Part shown: piece by piece, positions 1 through 12,200 of the stretch | Layout: every line of letters begins with the position of its first letter | Numbering within the stretch: position 1 is the stretch's first letter | NCBI GenBank assembly: GCA_009823395.1 | Contig: CM020506.1 | Location: forward strand, 4,922,501 to 4,986,500 | Direction of reading: 5' to 3' | DNA from: Thamnaconus septentrionalis | Taxonomy: Eukaryota; Chordata; Actinopteri; Tetraodontiformes; Monacanthidae | DNA length: 64,000 nt | Program-made: the position numbers and the translations under genes | The notes under the pieces: generated by a model | The model's database searches: none | What the model was told of the DNA's origin: nothing | Seen by the model: the letters and a program-made list of their open reading frames with translations, nothing else

Positions 1-863
1 AGAGATTAACGGCTGCATTTGCTTTGGTGACTGACCGCATCTGAGGTACTGAAACTGTTTTCAACAGATGCAAATGGAAAATGGGATTTACCAGGTAATG
101 GGAGCCTGGTGATGTGGGTTAAGCTTTGCTGTTGCTACGTGTCTACTTACTTCTGTGGTGCAATAACTGGGCAATATTTAACTTTTGGTTAGCCAGACAA
201 CTACATCACATCCTAATAACCCTGAGCACGCATCCTGCAGTCTCTTCTGACCTGGATCGACTGATCACAGTCAGTCTTAAACACTGTGGTGCACTGTGCA
301 GAGATTTTCAAGCATCTTGGGAGTGCATTAAAAACATGGGCCTGAGTGAGCATCTTTAAAATGAACAAATGTGACAAGAAGCACACAAATGGCCTCTGAG
401 AAACAGCCCTCGCGCCAGCGCTCGCTCCCCACTGACGCGGTTACGTGTGAGCAGCTTGTAGCACATAAGGCTCACATTAGCATGTGCCACGTTCTGATTT
501 AGCACCAAGCTGTTTATCAAGCGGGACTAATAAGGGCAGCCTAGCATAAACATCCTTGGAGCGGCTTCACATTTACAGGACTTCACGCTCAGGCCCTTGC
601 AGAAGTTGCGCAAGTTATGAATGCATCAGCAGTCCGTTCGGGCTCCTTCATCCTTCCCAGCAACTCGAGAAGAAGGGGCCGAATAAACAAAATAATTTGT
701 TTCAGTTGTCGCCCACCTAAAAGCGCAACTGATCCCACATGAAAAAAAAAAGCCCAAAGCTAGAGATGTGAAAATGGAAAATCCAGAGTGTGCACTGTGA
801 CAAGTGTGAAGGGCGAGAATCGACAGACACAGGAAGGTTTTTCACCAACACCGGCACACTTAC
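1..863 (-). other. camk1 intron 1 (part), no other gene seen
   Basis: Sequence downstream (minus-strand sense) of the donor site of the camk1 coding exon at 864-949. Remaining camk1 exons would lie to the left of the window. Open frames here are short and have no recognisable domain, so I see only intron. Confidence 0.5.
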
Positions 864-949
864 GTTCCCAGGACCTCCTTGAAGTCGTAGTGATCCTTCA
901 CGTCTGTGGTCTTCTTCTTCCAGGCGTGGCACTCGTCTCCCAGCGGCAT
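864..949 (-). CDS. camk1: Calcium/calmodulin-dependent protein kinase type 1, first coding exon (partial gene)
   Basis: The minus-strand exon reads MPLGDECHAWKKKTTDVKDH followed by YDFKEVLG and ends in phase 2 at a canonical gtaagt donor (864/863). It aligns with the CAMK1 N-terminus, where a W-K-x-x-x-D-(I/V)-x-D-x-YDF-(K/R)-(D/E)-VLG stretch leads into the glycine-rich ATP loop; the incomplete last codon (AC) fits the Thr of VLGTG. CaMK1 is a cytosolic Ser/Thr kinase activated by calmodulin and by CaMKK phosphorylation. Upstream of the ATG the sequence is in a good splice-acceptor context (pyrimidine tract ending ccag at 978), so the exon probably begins at 977 and the true 5' end lies further right. 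The catalytic domain is outside the window. Camk1 paralogues (camk1a, camk1b, camk1d/g) cannot be separated on 28 residues; CAMK1 itself fits best. Confidence 0.82.
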
Positions 950-2030
950 CTTCTTGTTGTTACGGTCAGAAACAATACTGGTGAGGAACAAGAGGGTGAG
1001 GCTTTTTTAAAAACAAAAACCAACAAGATTAGAATTTGCCCCCTAGCAGGACTTACTTAGTTCTTTGTTGCTGTTTTTTTGTATTAATGGGAAGTGAAAT
1101 GTTGAACTTGCATCACTCGGGGTGACTCATGTTTAGAACATCCCATGTTTCACACGGACCATGAGGAAAAGCAGTGTGTGTGTCAGCATTAACATTATCA
1201 TCAGAGGTTGAATGTGTTATTCCGAGGGTGTTAAAAATCTACAGGAAACTCTGCAGGTGCACTGCGAAGCACCAGCCTCATTTATCATGTTTTAATTTTA
1301 TTGTAACTTCAAAGTGATGATAGTGTTTTGTTTTGTTTTAATCAAACGTGCCTGCCATGAATACTTCAAACAGATCTGTGTGTCTCTGCTGACAGAATGC
1401 TGTTAATCCTATTTCCTGTCTAATGCAGTTTTTCCCCCCACATTTTAACACTTCACACAAAAGGCTCGGGGAACTCAGGTGTAGGCTGCGTTCTGTTCTT
1501 TCCAGCACACAATGTCACATTCTAAAATTGAGTTCAAAGTATCTTTTAAACCAGGACTATGATTATGATGGGTCTTTCAAAACCCCCATCCAGTATATCT
1601 CCTGGCATTATGTAGTTGTTGCTGTTCATCCTAACAGAAGCATGGCACAAGTAATCAGGGATGTTGACCTGGTTTACATATAAGGCAAGAGGATGGATTT
1701 GTCTTGGTGTTTGCTCTGGCGGTAACAGTGCTGTTCGCAAACTGCAGATAATTTGAGGTTAGCGCTAAAACTCCTCCTTTGTGTGCATGCGCCTTTTGCT
1801 GAAGCTGTGATGGGATCAGCTGATTTTGCAGTTCAAATACTTGATGTTAAGTTCAAACATTTGCTTTTATTGACCGCTGACAGAATGTAAACAGAACTTG
1901 GATGACTAAGTTTAGCCTTGCGTGAAAAATTACTTTCACCGTTTTCCAATTTTCCACGAGCAAGTAGCTACCCCCCAAAACCTATTACATAATTCATATA
2001 CACAAAAGAAGTTTGTTGGCACCATTTATT

Positions 2031-2105
2031 GTAATGGAAAAATACAGTTGGGCTTGGTACGTTGTCACTTTCAACAGTCTGCCTTCCTCAGACCAACGCG
2101 GCCCA
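2031..2105 (-). repeat. Interspersed repeat end, family shared with 44203-44290
   Basis: On the minus strand this reads TCTGAGGAAGGC, then a TGTTGAAA block, then ACCAAGCC and ACAATAAA. The same ordered blocks occur on the plus strand at about 44203-44275. The two copies are diverged, which suggests old copies of one retroelement 3' end. The element class is not certain (LINE or Penelope-like are possible). Confidence 0.45.
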
Positions 2106-2117
2106 GCCTCAGCCTTC

Positions 2118-2163
2118 CAATCCCACATTAAAGTCGTCAAGCTTTGACTTTAATGTGGGATTG
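2118..2163. repeat. Perfect 18-bp inverted repeat (hairpin)
   Basis: Left arm 2118-2135 is the exact reverse complement of right arm 2146-2163, with a 10-bp spacer containing a HindIII-like AAGCTT. Flanking bases continue imperfect pairing. It could be a foldback or MITE remnant. Confidence 0.85.
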
Positions 2164-2582
2164 AAGCAACGAAGTACTTCAACAATTTTCAGGGTTTTTT
2201 TTCTTATTCTTTGGGTGCAGCTGCCGTTTAACCTCACTGATATGATGTAAAATATCATTGAAGAAAAGGAAGGAATAAGGACCAAGATTTCCAAAAACAT
2301 ATGTATAAATGCAGATATATTGTTCTAACAATTTAACAGGACCCGTGGTAAGGCTAAACAAATTTTCTTGTCCATAATGTATTTCTATTATGTTGGAATA
2401 GTCAATAGGCCAGTGCTATAATGTCATTTTGTGCTGTTTACAATTTGTAATTCATTAGTAAATGCGTGTTTTACTTTTCTAAATGGCTTCGAAAAGTATT
2501 AGCTAGTGAAGAGCTGATTCATTTCAACCGCTTGGAATTCACATCAAAGTTACCGCTGTTCCCAGTTCTTCAGGGATAAAGC

Positions 2583-2984
2583 ATGGAAGTTGGTGAAAGG
2601 TCGCTCCCCGTCAACATCAACCCTAAAAACTTCCTCGCCAAACTGTGGCGCCTGTTGAACAACCCGACCAAAAAGTCCATCTTCTGGGACACAGAAGGCG
2701 AGGCTATCGTCATCAATCCGCACCTCTTCGAGAGGGAGATCCTGACCCCGGGGCCCCACGCATTGGGCAGCGCCGACACCTTCAAAACCACCAACTTCTC
2801 CAGCTTCATCCGTCAGCTCAACCTCTACGGCTTCAAGAGGGTCGACCCAGTCAATGAAGACATCAACGAGGCGGCTGCACACTTGTCCACCTGTTGTCAT
2901 TTTTTCAACCCACACTTCAAGCGAAGCAACGCTCAGCAAATCTTTGAGAGTCACCCCATGCTGGAGGAGCAAATGGCAGAGTAG
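2583..2984 (+). CDS. HSF-type DNA-binding protein, HSF5-like, DBD only
   Basis: A single uninterrupted 133-residue frame. Residues about 11-110 form a heat-shock-factor winged-helix domain: N-P-K-N-F-x-A-K-L-W-R-L-x-N at the start, the I-F-W-D strand, and the recognition-helix block NFSSFIRQLNLYGFKR. The later FFNPHFKR motif and the NPKNF-AKLWRL start resemble HSF5 more than HSF1/2/4. HSF DBDs bind inverted nGAAn units. The frame stops 24 residues after the domain with no coiled-coil trimerisation region, so the protein is far shorter than full HSF5. No clear donor precedes the stop. An attaaa followed by a run of A at 3541-3557 could mark a polyadenylation site or a retrocopy tail. It may be a DBD-only gene, exon 1 of a longer gene, or a retained retrocopy fragment. 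The ATG has a fair context (agcATGG). Confidence 0.75.
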   Translation: MEVGERSLPVNINPKNFLAKLWRLLNNPTKKSIFWDTEGEAIVINPHLFEREILTPGPHALGSADTFKTTNFSSFIRQLNLYGFKRVDPVNEDINEAAAHLSTCCHFFNPHFKRSNAQQIFESHPMLEEQMAE

Positions 2985-5900
2985 CGGCCACGGCTTCGCC
3001 GGGTCTCCTTCCACTGATCTGAAGGGGCCGAGTCAAGATACCATCGAGTGCATCTCCAACCTGACCCTGTGTTTCCAGTGGTTTGCAGCTACACTGCCTC
3101 ACTCACCCAAATCACTGCAGAGGAAAACTGTTGACGGCAGACTGCCATCAGCTAATGTACATTTCGAGAACATTGCAATCCGGTGCCCCCACCCTTCCCC
3201 CCGACCAATTTACTTTTGGCTGGCTTTTGCGACGACAGCAGGCCAAAACGAACCCTCGAGCAATTAGGATTTCGAGCTATTAAGCAGCCCCCCACCCCAC
3301 CCCCCCACCCTGCCTTAACTGCGTGGGAATCAAATGGAGATGCATCCACGAGTTCTTTGTCGTGCGCCGTGTCTTCTGCACGTGCTGGCGCTGGGTTCAC
3401 CTGTGTTCACTAATGTCACAAGTTGGCTTTATACCTGTTGTCATGGAAACCCAGAGGAGCTGCTATGGTTTCTGGGAGACCTTAGTTTGTAACGACGGGT
3501 GGCAGAAACCTCTGGTCCCTTTGGTAGATGGAATGTATTTATTAAAAAAAAAAAAAAAGGAAAAATAAGACTTTGTATCTGGTGTGCAGTTTTTGCTTGT
3601 ACGTTAAATGCACACAGGTTGACAAATTTAGACAGCTAATAAACACACAACGCACATCACAGCTGGGCACATGCTGTAAATGCGGTCACGCTTCGCCGCT
3701 CACAATTGGAGGTCCACTTTTGCACCTGACAGATCCGCTGAGTGATGTAACCATGGGGACAAAAGCCAACAGTCGCACATTTAAATTGATATCTGACTCA
3801 TTCCTCACTTCCTCCGCTGCGTTTTGCATGCTATTTAAAGCAGCTTAAGTAAAAGGAAGTGCCTCTAAATTAGGCAAAAAAAAAAAAAAGCCAGCAAGCA
3901 AAACAGTTTCCCTATGTAGGGAGGAAAGCCATAAGAGGAAGCCCACTGTGTGCAGTGTGAGCGCCACTGGTAAATCTTGAGGCCTCTATCTGTTGTACTC
4001 TAATAACCACCGCAGGGGACAGACAAACAATACATAGTGGACTGTAATTCTATTCCTGAGTACATCTTAAATGTGACACCAGGCCCTTTGTGTGTAAATC
4101 ACGGATCCATTACTGTAGCATGATTCCACCCCCAGAGCATCATCGAAAAGGCATCCAGTATCAACGTAGCAGTAAGACAATATAAAGAGTTTTATACTTT
4201 CTACTATTATGACTCATATTGGTCATATATTTTTAAGGAGCCACATTGTTTTGCTTTAGAGGAGGGTTGGAAAGTGCATTGTAAGCTGGTCAGTCGCAAC
4301 GTACACAGCGGCATAAGCAAAGTTACTAAAACTAGAATTAAAACAAAACACATTAAATATATAGAAATAAAAGTGATGATGATAAAATATATTTAAAAAA
4401 AAACATTTTAAATTTTTACAATGTAAAAATAACTGCTGGTTCTTCTGACAGGCTTTGCTGCTCAAGCAAACGTTGCCTTTGGACCTAAAATGAAATAGAA
4501 ATGCAAAATGCAAAAAAAATTGCAGAGTGCAAACACCTCACAAAGAGCCTGTTTGTAGCATCACCCCTTGCTCATATGGAGATTCATGGAGATTCATGAT
4601 AATTCATGCACTGGGAAATAATGATGTTGAACATCAAAGTCATTTAAATTTTTTTTTTACTTGTCATTGTTTGTTTTTATGCAACAAAAGAAAAGAAAAT
4701 CCACTGGGCACCCAAGAGACTGCAGCATGCACCTAAATCTACGGATTTACTCACATATGGAATATTTATTGAAAAATCTCATACTTACAACACAATAACA
4801 AGTAACACATCAGAAGCTTTTCAAGACTTGAGGGTTGTTATGCAAGGAGTCTGTTTTTTTTTTTTTTCAATCAAACAGGCAAATGCTATAAACAGAGGTC
4901 CAAGTTTAGGGACTGATGGCAGGTGGGGGAGGGGCAGAGTTCTGAAAAAACACAGGAGAGTCGAGAGGGACACATGCAAGTTGTGAGCATGTCTAGGGGA
5001 TAAAAAAAAACAAAAACAAAAAAAAAGAACGTCTCCTTTGGGTTTCCTGGCTGATGGCGTGACCCTTTTGCAGATCAGGAAAATAAAAACAGCTGCTCAG
5101 ACCCAGGAAGCGACAGGGTTGAAGAAGGTCCGACGGAGGGAAAAGCACAACACAATGACCACACGCCCCTTCCTCTTCCCCTCCCCTCCCCGACTTGTCC
5201 GTGTCATGCACAAAACATTGACCCTTGAGCAAGAGAAGAGAGTGACAGTACTCACTGGTTTCCCATTCCTGTGATTAGCAGTGAACAGAAGAAACATACG
5301 TACACACACACACACACACACATATACAGACACGGCAACAGTTAGACGTGACGAGATGACATGACGACTTCAGGCAGGTCATTTTGAGTGTGACACTTAC
5401 TTTTGCACGTGTGCTAGAATGTTTTTTTTTGACACACATTTACACGCAGACTGGAACACACAGAGAAAGTGACGGTGATAAGCCACAACATTGAAACCAC
5501 TGACAGACGATGAGAATGATTGCTGGACGGCCCCCGACCCTCGAAGCCCACCCAAACACGGTTTCAGACAAAGTAAACCCTCTTATACTTGAGGTTTTAT
5601 TTTATTTTTTCAAGACACATTCCACACGCAGCTTTATCAGATTCAGACCTGGAGTGGTTTTTTGCGCGACTTGTCGCTCCTGTTTCAGGTGGGGGTGGTC
5701 GTCGCCGTGCTGTTTTTCCTCATGTTTTGGCACAGATCACAGCTCGGCCCTTACAGCAACAGTCAAGCTTTCCCAGCAACAGCGACACGGCCGGCGTTGA
5801 GGCACGTCAGTAGTTTCGATGTTGTGGCTCAACAGTATACAGCAGCATTTAAGGATTAGCGCAAACATCAGCCGACAAAAATAAAAGTGAAAAAAACAAA

Positions 5901-7316
5901 ACAACCTGCAGGGCGGTTTGCATCTCAGAGGCATTAATAACAGAGCAACACATCAACACACACCGTGACTCCCTTCACTTTCAACATGCACGCGTTGGGG
6001 ACACTAATTTGATCTCATTATCTCTGCCGACAATCTTTGACCCTCCTGCGGGCAACGGAGGGCTTCACCGCTGAGCTACATGCTGTCCTCCTGTCAATAC
6101 CGGCTGACTGCACGAGACCACGCCGTTGTTAAAAATGTTTGACGGGGCTGCTTCTTTATTAATCTGACAGGTTTTTTTTTGTTTTTTTTTAAGATTTACA
6201 TAAAATGTCCCATATTATAGTTGTTTTCCCACATTTGTTTACCATCCCAGCCTCCAGCAGAGAAGCTTCGCACAAATAATCCTTACGAAAAACGAAAGTA
6301 GGAAAAAAACCCTCTGATGAAACTGATGCATGTTCTACCCTCCACATGTATGGAAGAGAGCAAGTGGTGGAACACGCACATACATGCCTGGGGCTGTTGT
6401 CACTAACCTGGGTGAGGTACTGCTGCCCTTTGTGACATCACAAACAGCTGAACTGTGTTTGGCATAAATTGCCTGAAAAGCGCACCAAACAAAAGGAGTA
6501 AAGAATGGACTGTTGTCCTTTTGTGAAATTGTTCTATGGAGTTTGCTGACAGGCTGAGAAAAATATCATTGTTCTCCAGACATTACTATTTAAAGGAGTG
6601 AATTTACATAATATGGAACCTTTAACTGCAATATTTTCTTGGGTAGATGCGACAATATCTAAGATTGAAGAAGTTAAAGGCAGCAACTGTATTGGATTAA
6701 AGAAAAGTGAATATTTTGTTATTTTGGGATGGGATGTTTTGTTTGTGGCTTCCTGTCTGCTCACTTACACATCAGCATCATTCCTCTTAGGAATTAAAAG
6801 ACTATCCCACTAATCTGCACTATCACGACCCTTAAAAAGAGGACAGCTGTTTGCCACAATGCCTTTCCAAAAGCGGCATGAGCCCCTCTCCATCAAACTC
6901 GCCACTGCACCGCATTGGCTGAGTGAGACAGATTTACTTTTTTAGGGACAGCGGATTGGTCAACCAGTGTTGGTGACGCACGCAAAATCTCCTCTCAAAG
7001 TAAGCTTATTGATTGACAAACAGACGTCTCTCCACAAGACAGAGGGGATGTGTCAAAGAGCAAGAGTGAAAGAGGAATGGGTGGGGGTGGGCTGAAGAGG
7101 GGGATTAAAAATAATCAAGCTGAATTAAAAAATATATCCTGAATTGATGAATTTTATTTATTTATTTATTTATTTCAATTTTACCTCTGCTATGGTGATT
7201 AATACAAGCACCAGATCGCTTTCAGGACATCATGGGGTTCTTAATTTAGGGTTCATTAAACATATCACAATATGTGACTTGATGAGACTACTTTATTTTG
7301 TAACTGCTTTAACGGA
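2985..7316. other. Long non-coding stretch
   Basis: No recognisable coding exon. AT-rich, with A/T homopolymers (3544-3557, 4855-4868), a short CA run (about 5303-5322) and ATTT repeats near 7150. A short plus-strand frame ending at 5859 encodes a hydrophobic stretch, but I could not link it to any family. Probably intron of camk1 and/or intergenic DNA. Confidence 0.45.
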
Positions 7317-7346
7317 GAGGAGGAGGAGGAGGAGGAGGAGGAGGAG
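7317..7346 (+). repeat. (AGG)n microsatellite
   Basis: About ten AGG/GGA units in tandem, purine-only on the plus strand. Confidence 0.95.
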
Positions 7347-7727
7347 TACAGCTATTATTCCCTGTCAGCATCTCATTTACCAACCAGCTGCTTTAGTTAC
7401 ATCCTCTTGTCATTTTGATGTGCAAATGAGTGATTATCTAAAAATGTGGGTTGCTGGCAACACTCCCTCTCTCCTCCGTGGTGTAGCTGAAGAGAATTTT
7501 TTTTTTTTAATTTTTTTTTTTTTTAAAAAAAAGTATAGTTTTAATTCGTTGACAGCACAACAACAACCCATCCACACTGACTCCACAGAGCACAGGATGA
7601 CTTTACCGTCCAGCTGTACGTATCCTTTAAAACGCACCCGGTGAGAAACCACTCCTTACGAAGAGACCGACATGTTTTGGATCATATTCGGCGTCAAATG
7701 TGATGGTGTTAGGCAGCAGTTCCTACC

Positions 7728-7990
7728 TGAGACAGAATAAGGTGTCGCTACGGTCCAACAGCCGTGTCCTGCGCTCGTCCGTCCACTTCGCTCTCTACCC
7801 GGCACTGCTCTCGACGAGCAGTCGTCCGCGAGGCGTCCTCAGCGCTCTGACAAAGCGCGTTGTGACGTCACGTCCGAGCGGGGCGGGGTGCCTTGCGCAG
7901 ACCTATCACAGGTGCGGGCCGCCCGCACAGGTGCGTGGCTCGGCCACCGCATTGGTCCGGGGCGCCGTCCACCGGCGAGCCTCGTGCGCG
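7728..7990 (-). promoter_or_regulatory. CpG-rich promoter, possible non-coding first exon of camk1
   Basis: A short CpG- and GC-rich island in AT-rich surroundings. It contains a full palindromic CRE, TGACGTCA, at 7863-7870 and a GC box (cggggcgggg, about 7879-7888). On the minus strand a good donor (GTCTCAG then gtagga) lies at 7727/7726, which would define a non-coding first exon of about 100 nt. The next recognised minus-strand exon with an acceptor is camk1 at 977, so I infer this is the camk1 promoter. A different, unrecognised gene is possible. Confidence 0.4.
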
Positions 7991-8061
7991 AGGAGCACTG
8001 CTGGTCCCTGCGCGTGGTTTTCAGAAAACAAACAGGGGTAAAGTACATACAAGGGTATAGT

Positions 8062-8415
8062 AAAGGTATTGGCAAACTGCGGCCCGTTTAACTTTATAAA
8101 CCGGTCCGCCGAACTTGAAGACATTAGATTGATAGTAAGTAAGTCATAAAATAGCTATATTGTATGACCCCCAGCGTATTTCAATAAAGAGCTAAATACC
8201 GTGGGGCTTCAAAGACATATTTTTTTGTAACGCTTTTGTTCATTTTCAGTTGACATTAAACCACATGTTTTCTGCATATCCCATGATATATATTTTCTCC
8301 TGTGAGGTGAGTCACCAAAGCATTCCATCCATCTGCTCCTGGTCCGGCCCCTTTGTTAAATTTTAGAACCCATTATAGCCCACCAGTCGAAAAGTTAGCC
8401 CACCCCATGCTCTAG
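8062..8415. repeat. hAT-like non-autonomous DNA element remnant
   Basis: The left end reads ggcaaactgcggcccg and the right end, reverse-complemented, reads gcatggggtgggctaac: the 'gtgggcaaactacggcccg' style ends typical of non-autonomous hAT elements. A related fragment lies at 38741-38870 (both contain ggtccgc(c/t)gaacttgaaga). No transposase frame. Confidence 0.5.
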
Positions 8416-9285
8416 TTGTGGTGTGGAAGGTGGAAAACAGCGTCCATTGACATTGACAAGGTCCATAGTTCGACAGCAACATCCTTCGTTTTAATATTGA
8501 ATGATACATTTATTATGATTCTCGTACTCATGAAAGAGCTTTCTAGAAACTTATTTAGGCGCAAGGCGCCATATTTCCTGTTTCTTCGTCTGTTTCAGTG
8601 GGTCCTCGCCATATTTTAGGTTTGGGCTTTAATGCCTGATGCTCTGTTTCTCTTTAATAGAAAACAAAATAAAAACAAATTTGTTCTACTTACTCATATA
8701 CATACTATCATCAACATTTTGTTGAGTCATAAGTCTGTGAAAGAGTTGGACAATGACGGTGGTTCTCTGTCTCAGCGATGGTGTAGTCCACCACCTAGTG
8801 GTCAACACTTTCAATCAGTCCTTACTTTGATTTTTTTTTAAGGTGCATTAGCATGGGCGATTTAAAAAAAAAAAAAAAGAAAGAAAACTAAAGAAAGATA
8901 TCTCCAAACCAACTCCTCGTTAAAAAAAAAAAATCATTAGGTAGTTTTTGAATAAGTAGCTTGTGAGTCGTTACGTCCATGCAGACACTGGGTGGCGCTG
9001 TGCCGTCGACGCTTCAGAGTTTCTGGTCCAGTGTGACTCTTTTTCCGCGTCGTTGGTTTTTCGCAAACAGTTGCCTAGTGACGAAAACTGTCGACTGCCT
9101 CTGATTCCCTGCGCGTTGAAAATCTTCTAGCTGACTCGGGACAAAGTTTCCCCACCCAGAATTTAATCGGCTTTTCCTCGCTTCCGTCGCAGAACTATGA
9201 GGCGACGTTGAAGCGGTACTCGTGTGGGAAGTGTCGTGTGACGTGGCCGCGTTTAACGGCGAGCCGTGAAGCATGTTGACGAGTG
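8416..9285 (+). promoter_or_regulatory. nek4 5' flank and 5' UTR
   Basis: No coding exon. The last 250 bp before the nek4 ATG are enriched in CpG compared with the sequence to the left, as expected for a TATA-less housekeeping promoter. No specific transcription start can be assigned. Confidence 0.4.
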
Positions 9286-12200
9286 ATGGATAATTACGCC
9301 TTCATCAGGGCCGTGGGCAAGGGTAGCTACGGGGAGGTGAACCTGGTGAAGCACAAAACTGACCGAAAACAGGTACGAAAGGCCTTTTTTTTTTTTTTTT
9401 TTTTAATTTTTTTATTTTGAAGACCCAGCTTGTATATACTGACCTCTGTGGTCAGTAGCTAGTGTGCTTGTCGCTGGCTGCAACACACTCAACGGTCGGT
9501 GTAACTGGCCTGTCTGCCTTTAGCTTAGTAGGCTATTTGTTTACGTTTATCAAGCGTGGATAAGTTATGGCTCTACGAACAAAACTGCGCTAAATTAGAA
9601 ACACACATCTAATAAAGAGTTAATGATAACTGTATTGTACATTATAAATATATAGGAACAATGCAATTTTATATTGTTCACACATTGGCAGGACACTTCA
9701 CTTAAAACAACTGTGTACTGGTTTGGCAATTGGAGGCCCTAAATTGTCATTTGGTGTGAATTTAAGGAGCTCTTCTTATTCTGCTTGAATAAAAAAAAAA
9801 ATGAATGTATATGGAGATCATCTGCATGTTCTGATTGACTGGGTTCAAACTGAAACCTACTAAATGCAAACAAAATTTTGTAATTATTTTGCAAGATTAG
9901 TTAACTGTAAGTAATTAAACAGGTACTCTGAGATCAAATCAATATGATTAAAAAAAACCAAATCAAAATCAAAAAAGATTTTTACAAAATTGTAGCCTTT
10001 CAGCATGCAGATATGTATTACAGAATTCAAAGATGTCACTGTATTTACTGCCTGTCACCAACCTCACATCAGCTTAATTGTTGTGACTTTTCTATCCCCA
10101 CCTCCCCTGATACTGCAGTATGTGATTAAGAAGCTGAATTTGATCACCTCCTCCAAGCGAGAACGGCGGTCTGCAGAGCAGGAGGCGCAGCTTCTTTCTC
10201 GGCTGCGACATCCCAACATTGTGACATACAGGGAGTCTTGGGAAGGAGATGACTGCCAGCTTTACATAGTCATGGGTTTCTGTGAAGGTGGTGACCTCTA
10301 CCACCGGCTCAAACAGCAGAAGGGTGACCTCCTACCCGAGAGGCAGGTGGTGGAGTGGTTTGTCCAGGTAGCCATGGCTCTTCAGGTATGTTGTGAGACC
10401 GTAGACCGTTAGAATGTGAGCATTTTAGTTTTGTTTAAATGTGCCAAGGCCATCTGAAGTCACTGTCGCCGATTTGCTTTTCAGTACCTGCACGAGAGAA
10501 ACATTCTGCATCGTGACCTGAAAACACAGAATATCTTCCTGACAAAGACCAACATCATCAAAGTTGGAGACCTTGGCATTGCTCGAGTGTTGGAGAACCA
10601 GAACGACATGGCCAGCACACTGATAGGAACCCCTTACTACATGAGTCCAGAACTCCTCTCCAATAAACCCTACAACCACAAGGTAATTGGGTAATTGTTC
10701 TTCTTTGTGAAAATTTAATTTTTATTATATGAAACCTGTCTACATTTGGGTTTTTGTTTTGTTTTCCCCATCAGTCTGACGTGTGGGCCCTGGGTTGCTG
10801 CGTGTATGAAATGTCTACTCTCAAGCATGCTTTTAATGCCAGAGACATGAACTCGCTGGTCTATCGCATTGTAGAGGGAAAGGTGGGTTTCATCTTTTTT
10901 TTTTTTCTTCTTCTTACCAAAATTTAAATTTAAATTTGTACTGTTACATTTTTGTGAACAGATTGATGGGTTGGTCATACAAGTACTCTCTGTATGATCA
11001 TATGTTCTATTTTATGTAGCAAATGCAGTATATTTTTAAACCCAACAATCCTTAAATAGTATCTGCGGCCACATTTTTCCCTCCGTCTTTATTACATTTT
11101 CTCTTGTTTTGTCATTAGTTGCCACAGATGCCGAGTCGGTATGACACCCAGCTGGGAGAGTTGATTAAAGGCATGCTGAGTAAGAGGCCAGAGGACAGGC
11201 CGGATGTCAAACTCATCCTCCGGCAGCCCTACATCAAGCGACAGATTGCCATGTTTCTAGATGCCACTAAAGAGTAGGCGACGCAAACATTAGACCTCCA
11301 TTTCTCTTTTGTCGCTTGAAAGTGAATTACTCATTTTATAGACTTCACCTGTCATTGTTTTTGCTTGCAATTAGTATAATATTTAAATACTTTGTTTTAT
11401 CTCTAAAAGAAAAACGGGCAGGTCGAGGAAAATATCTCTAGGCAGCAGCGGTGACTGCAGGACCAACAGTGCCCCATCAGTGATTTCAAACCAGAAAAAA
11501 CCTGAAAGGATTCCACAACATGAAATTCAAGCAAGAGTGAAACAGGTCAGTGGCAAATAAGAAAGGGAAAATAGTTGGCTCTAGTTTACATAGAATCATA
11601 TTTTTAACCAATGATCTGGTGTCATATGGACAGTGATGAGTTTATACCACTCCTCTGTTTCTATTTCTCTTTTTTCAGAGAGAAGAAAACCCCCTCAAAC
11701 ACAAAGAACAGAACAGGGTGACCGACTCGACTCCAGTCCAAACACGGTTGCCACTGAAGGCCTCCTCACCTGATGCTCTCAGAGTCAGCACTGCATCCCT
11801 GGCAACTGTCAGCAACATCAATATTGATGTCCAACTGCAGCCTGATAAAGATGCGATAAAGCGACAGGTGGAGGAGCCCCAGTCGGCTGTGTCCATCCCC
11901 CAGGCAGTTAATGAATCTCAGATCAAGACAGGACGGAAACCAGATCCATCCCCATCTCGCTCCCCTGCCGAGCTTCCTCCAAAGTCTGTAGCAGGTGGAG
12001 AACAGAGAAGAGAATCCAATGGATCATTACACATCCATCAACCGGACACAGAAAGCCCCGGGGAAACAGTTTCTGTCTGCAGGGACAACCAGGAGACAGA
12101 TGTTGACGATACTTTGAGATTACTCAAAGAGGCTGACGTGCACGACGCTAAGCTAGAAATAAAAAATGACATCAAAGTTTTTTCTGTCTCTGAGAAGAAG

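Larger units (their letters stand above)
978..2582. other. Non-coding stretch between the camk1 exon and the HSF-like ORF
   Basis: No convincing coding sequence on either strand. It contains a degenerate repeat end (about 2031-2105) and a perfect 18-bp inverted repeat (2118-2163), annotated separately. If the camk1 promoter is at 7.7-8.0 kb, this stretch is camk1 intron. Confidence 0.5.

Noticed and set aside
5589..5859. Plus-strand frame with a hydrophobic stretch (VGVVVAVLFFLMFWH) after a tttcag acceptor
   Set aside because: No family recognised, no supporting upstream exon, and T-rich DNA readily yields such segments.
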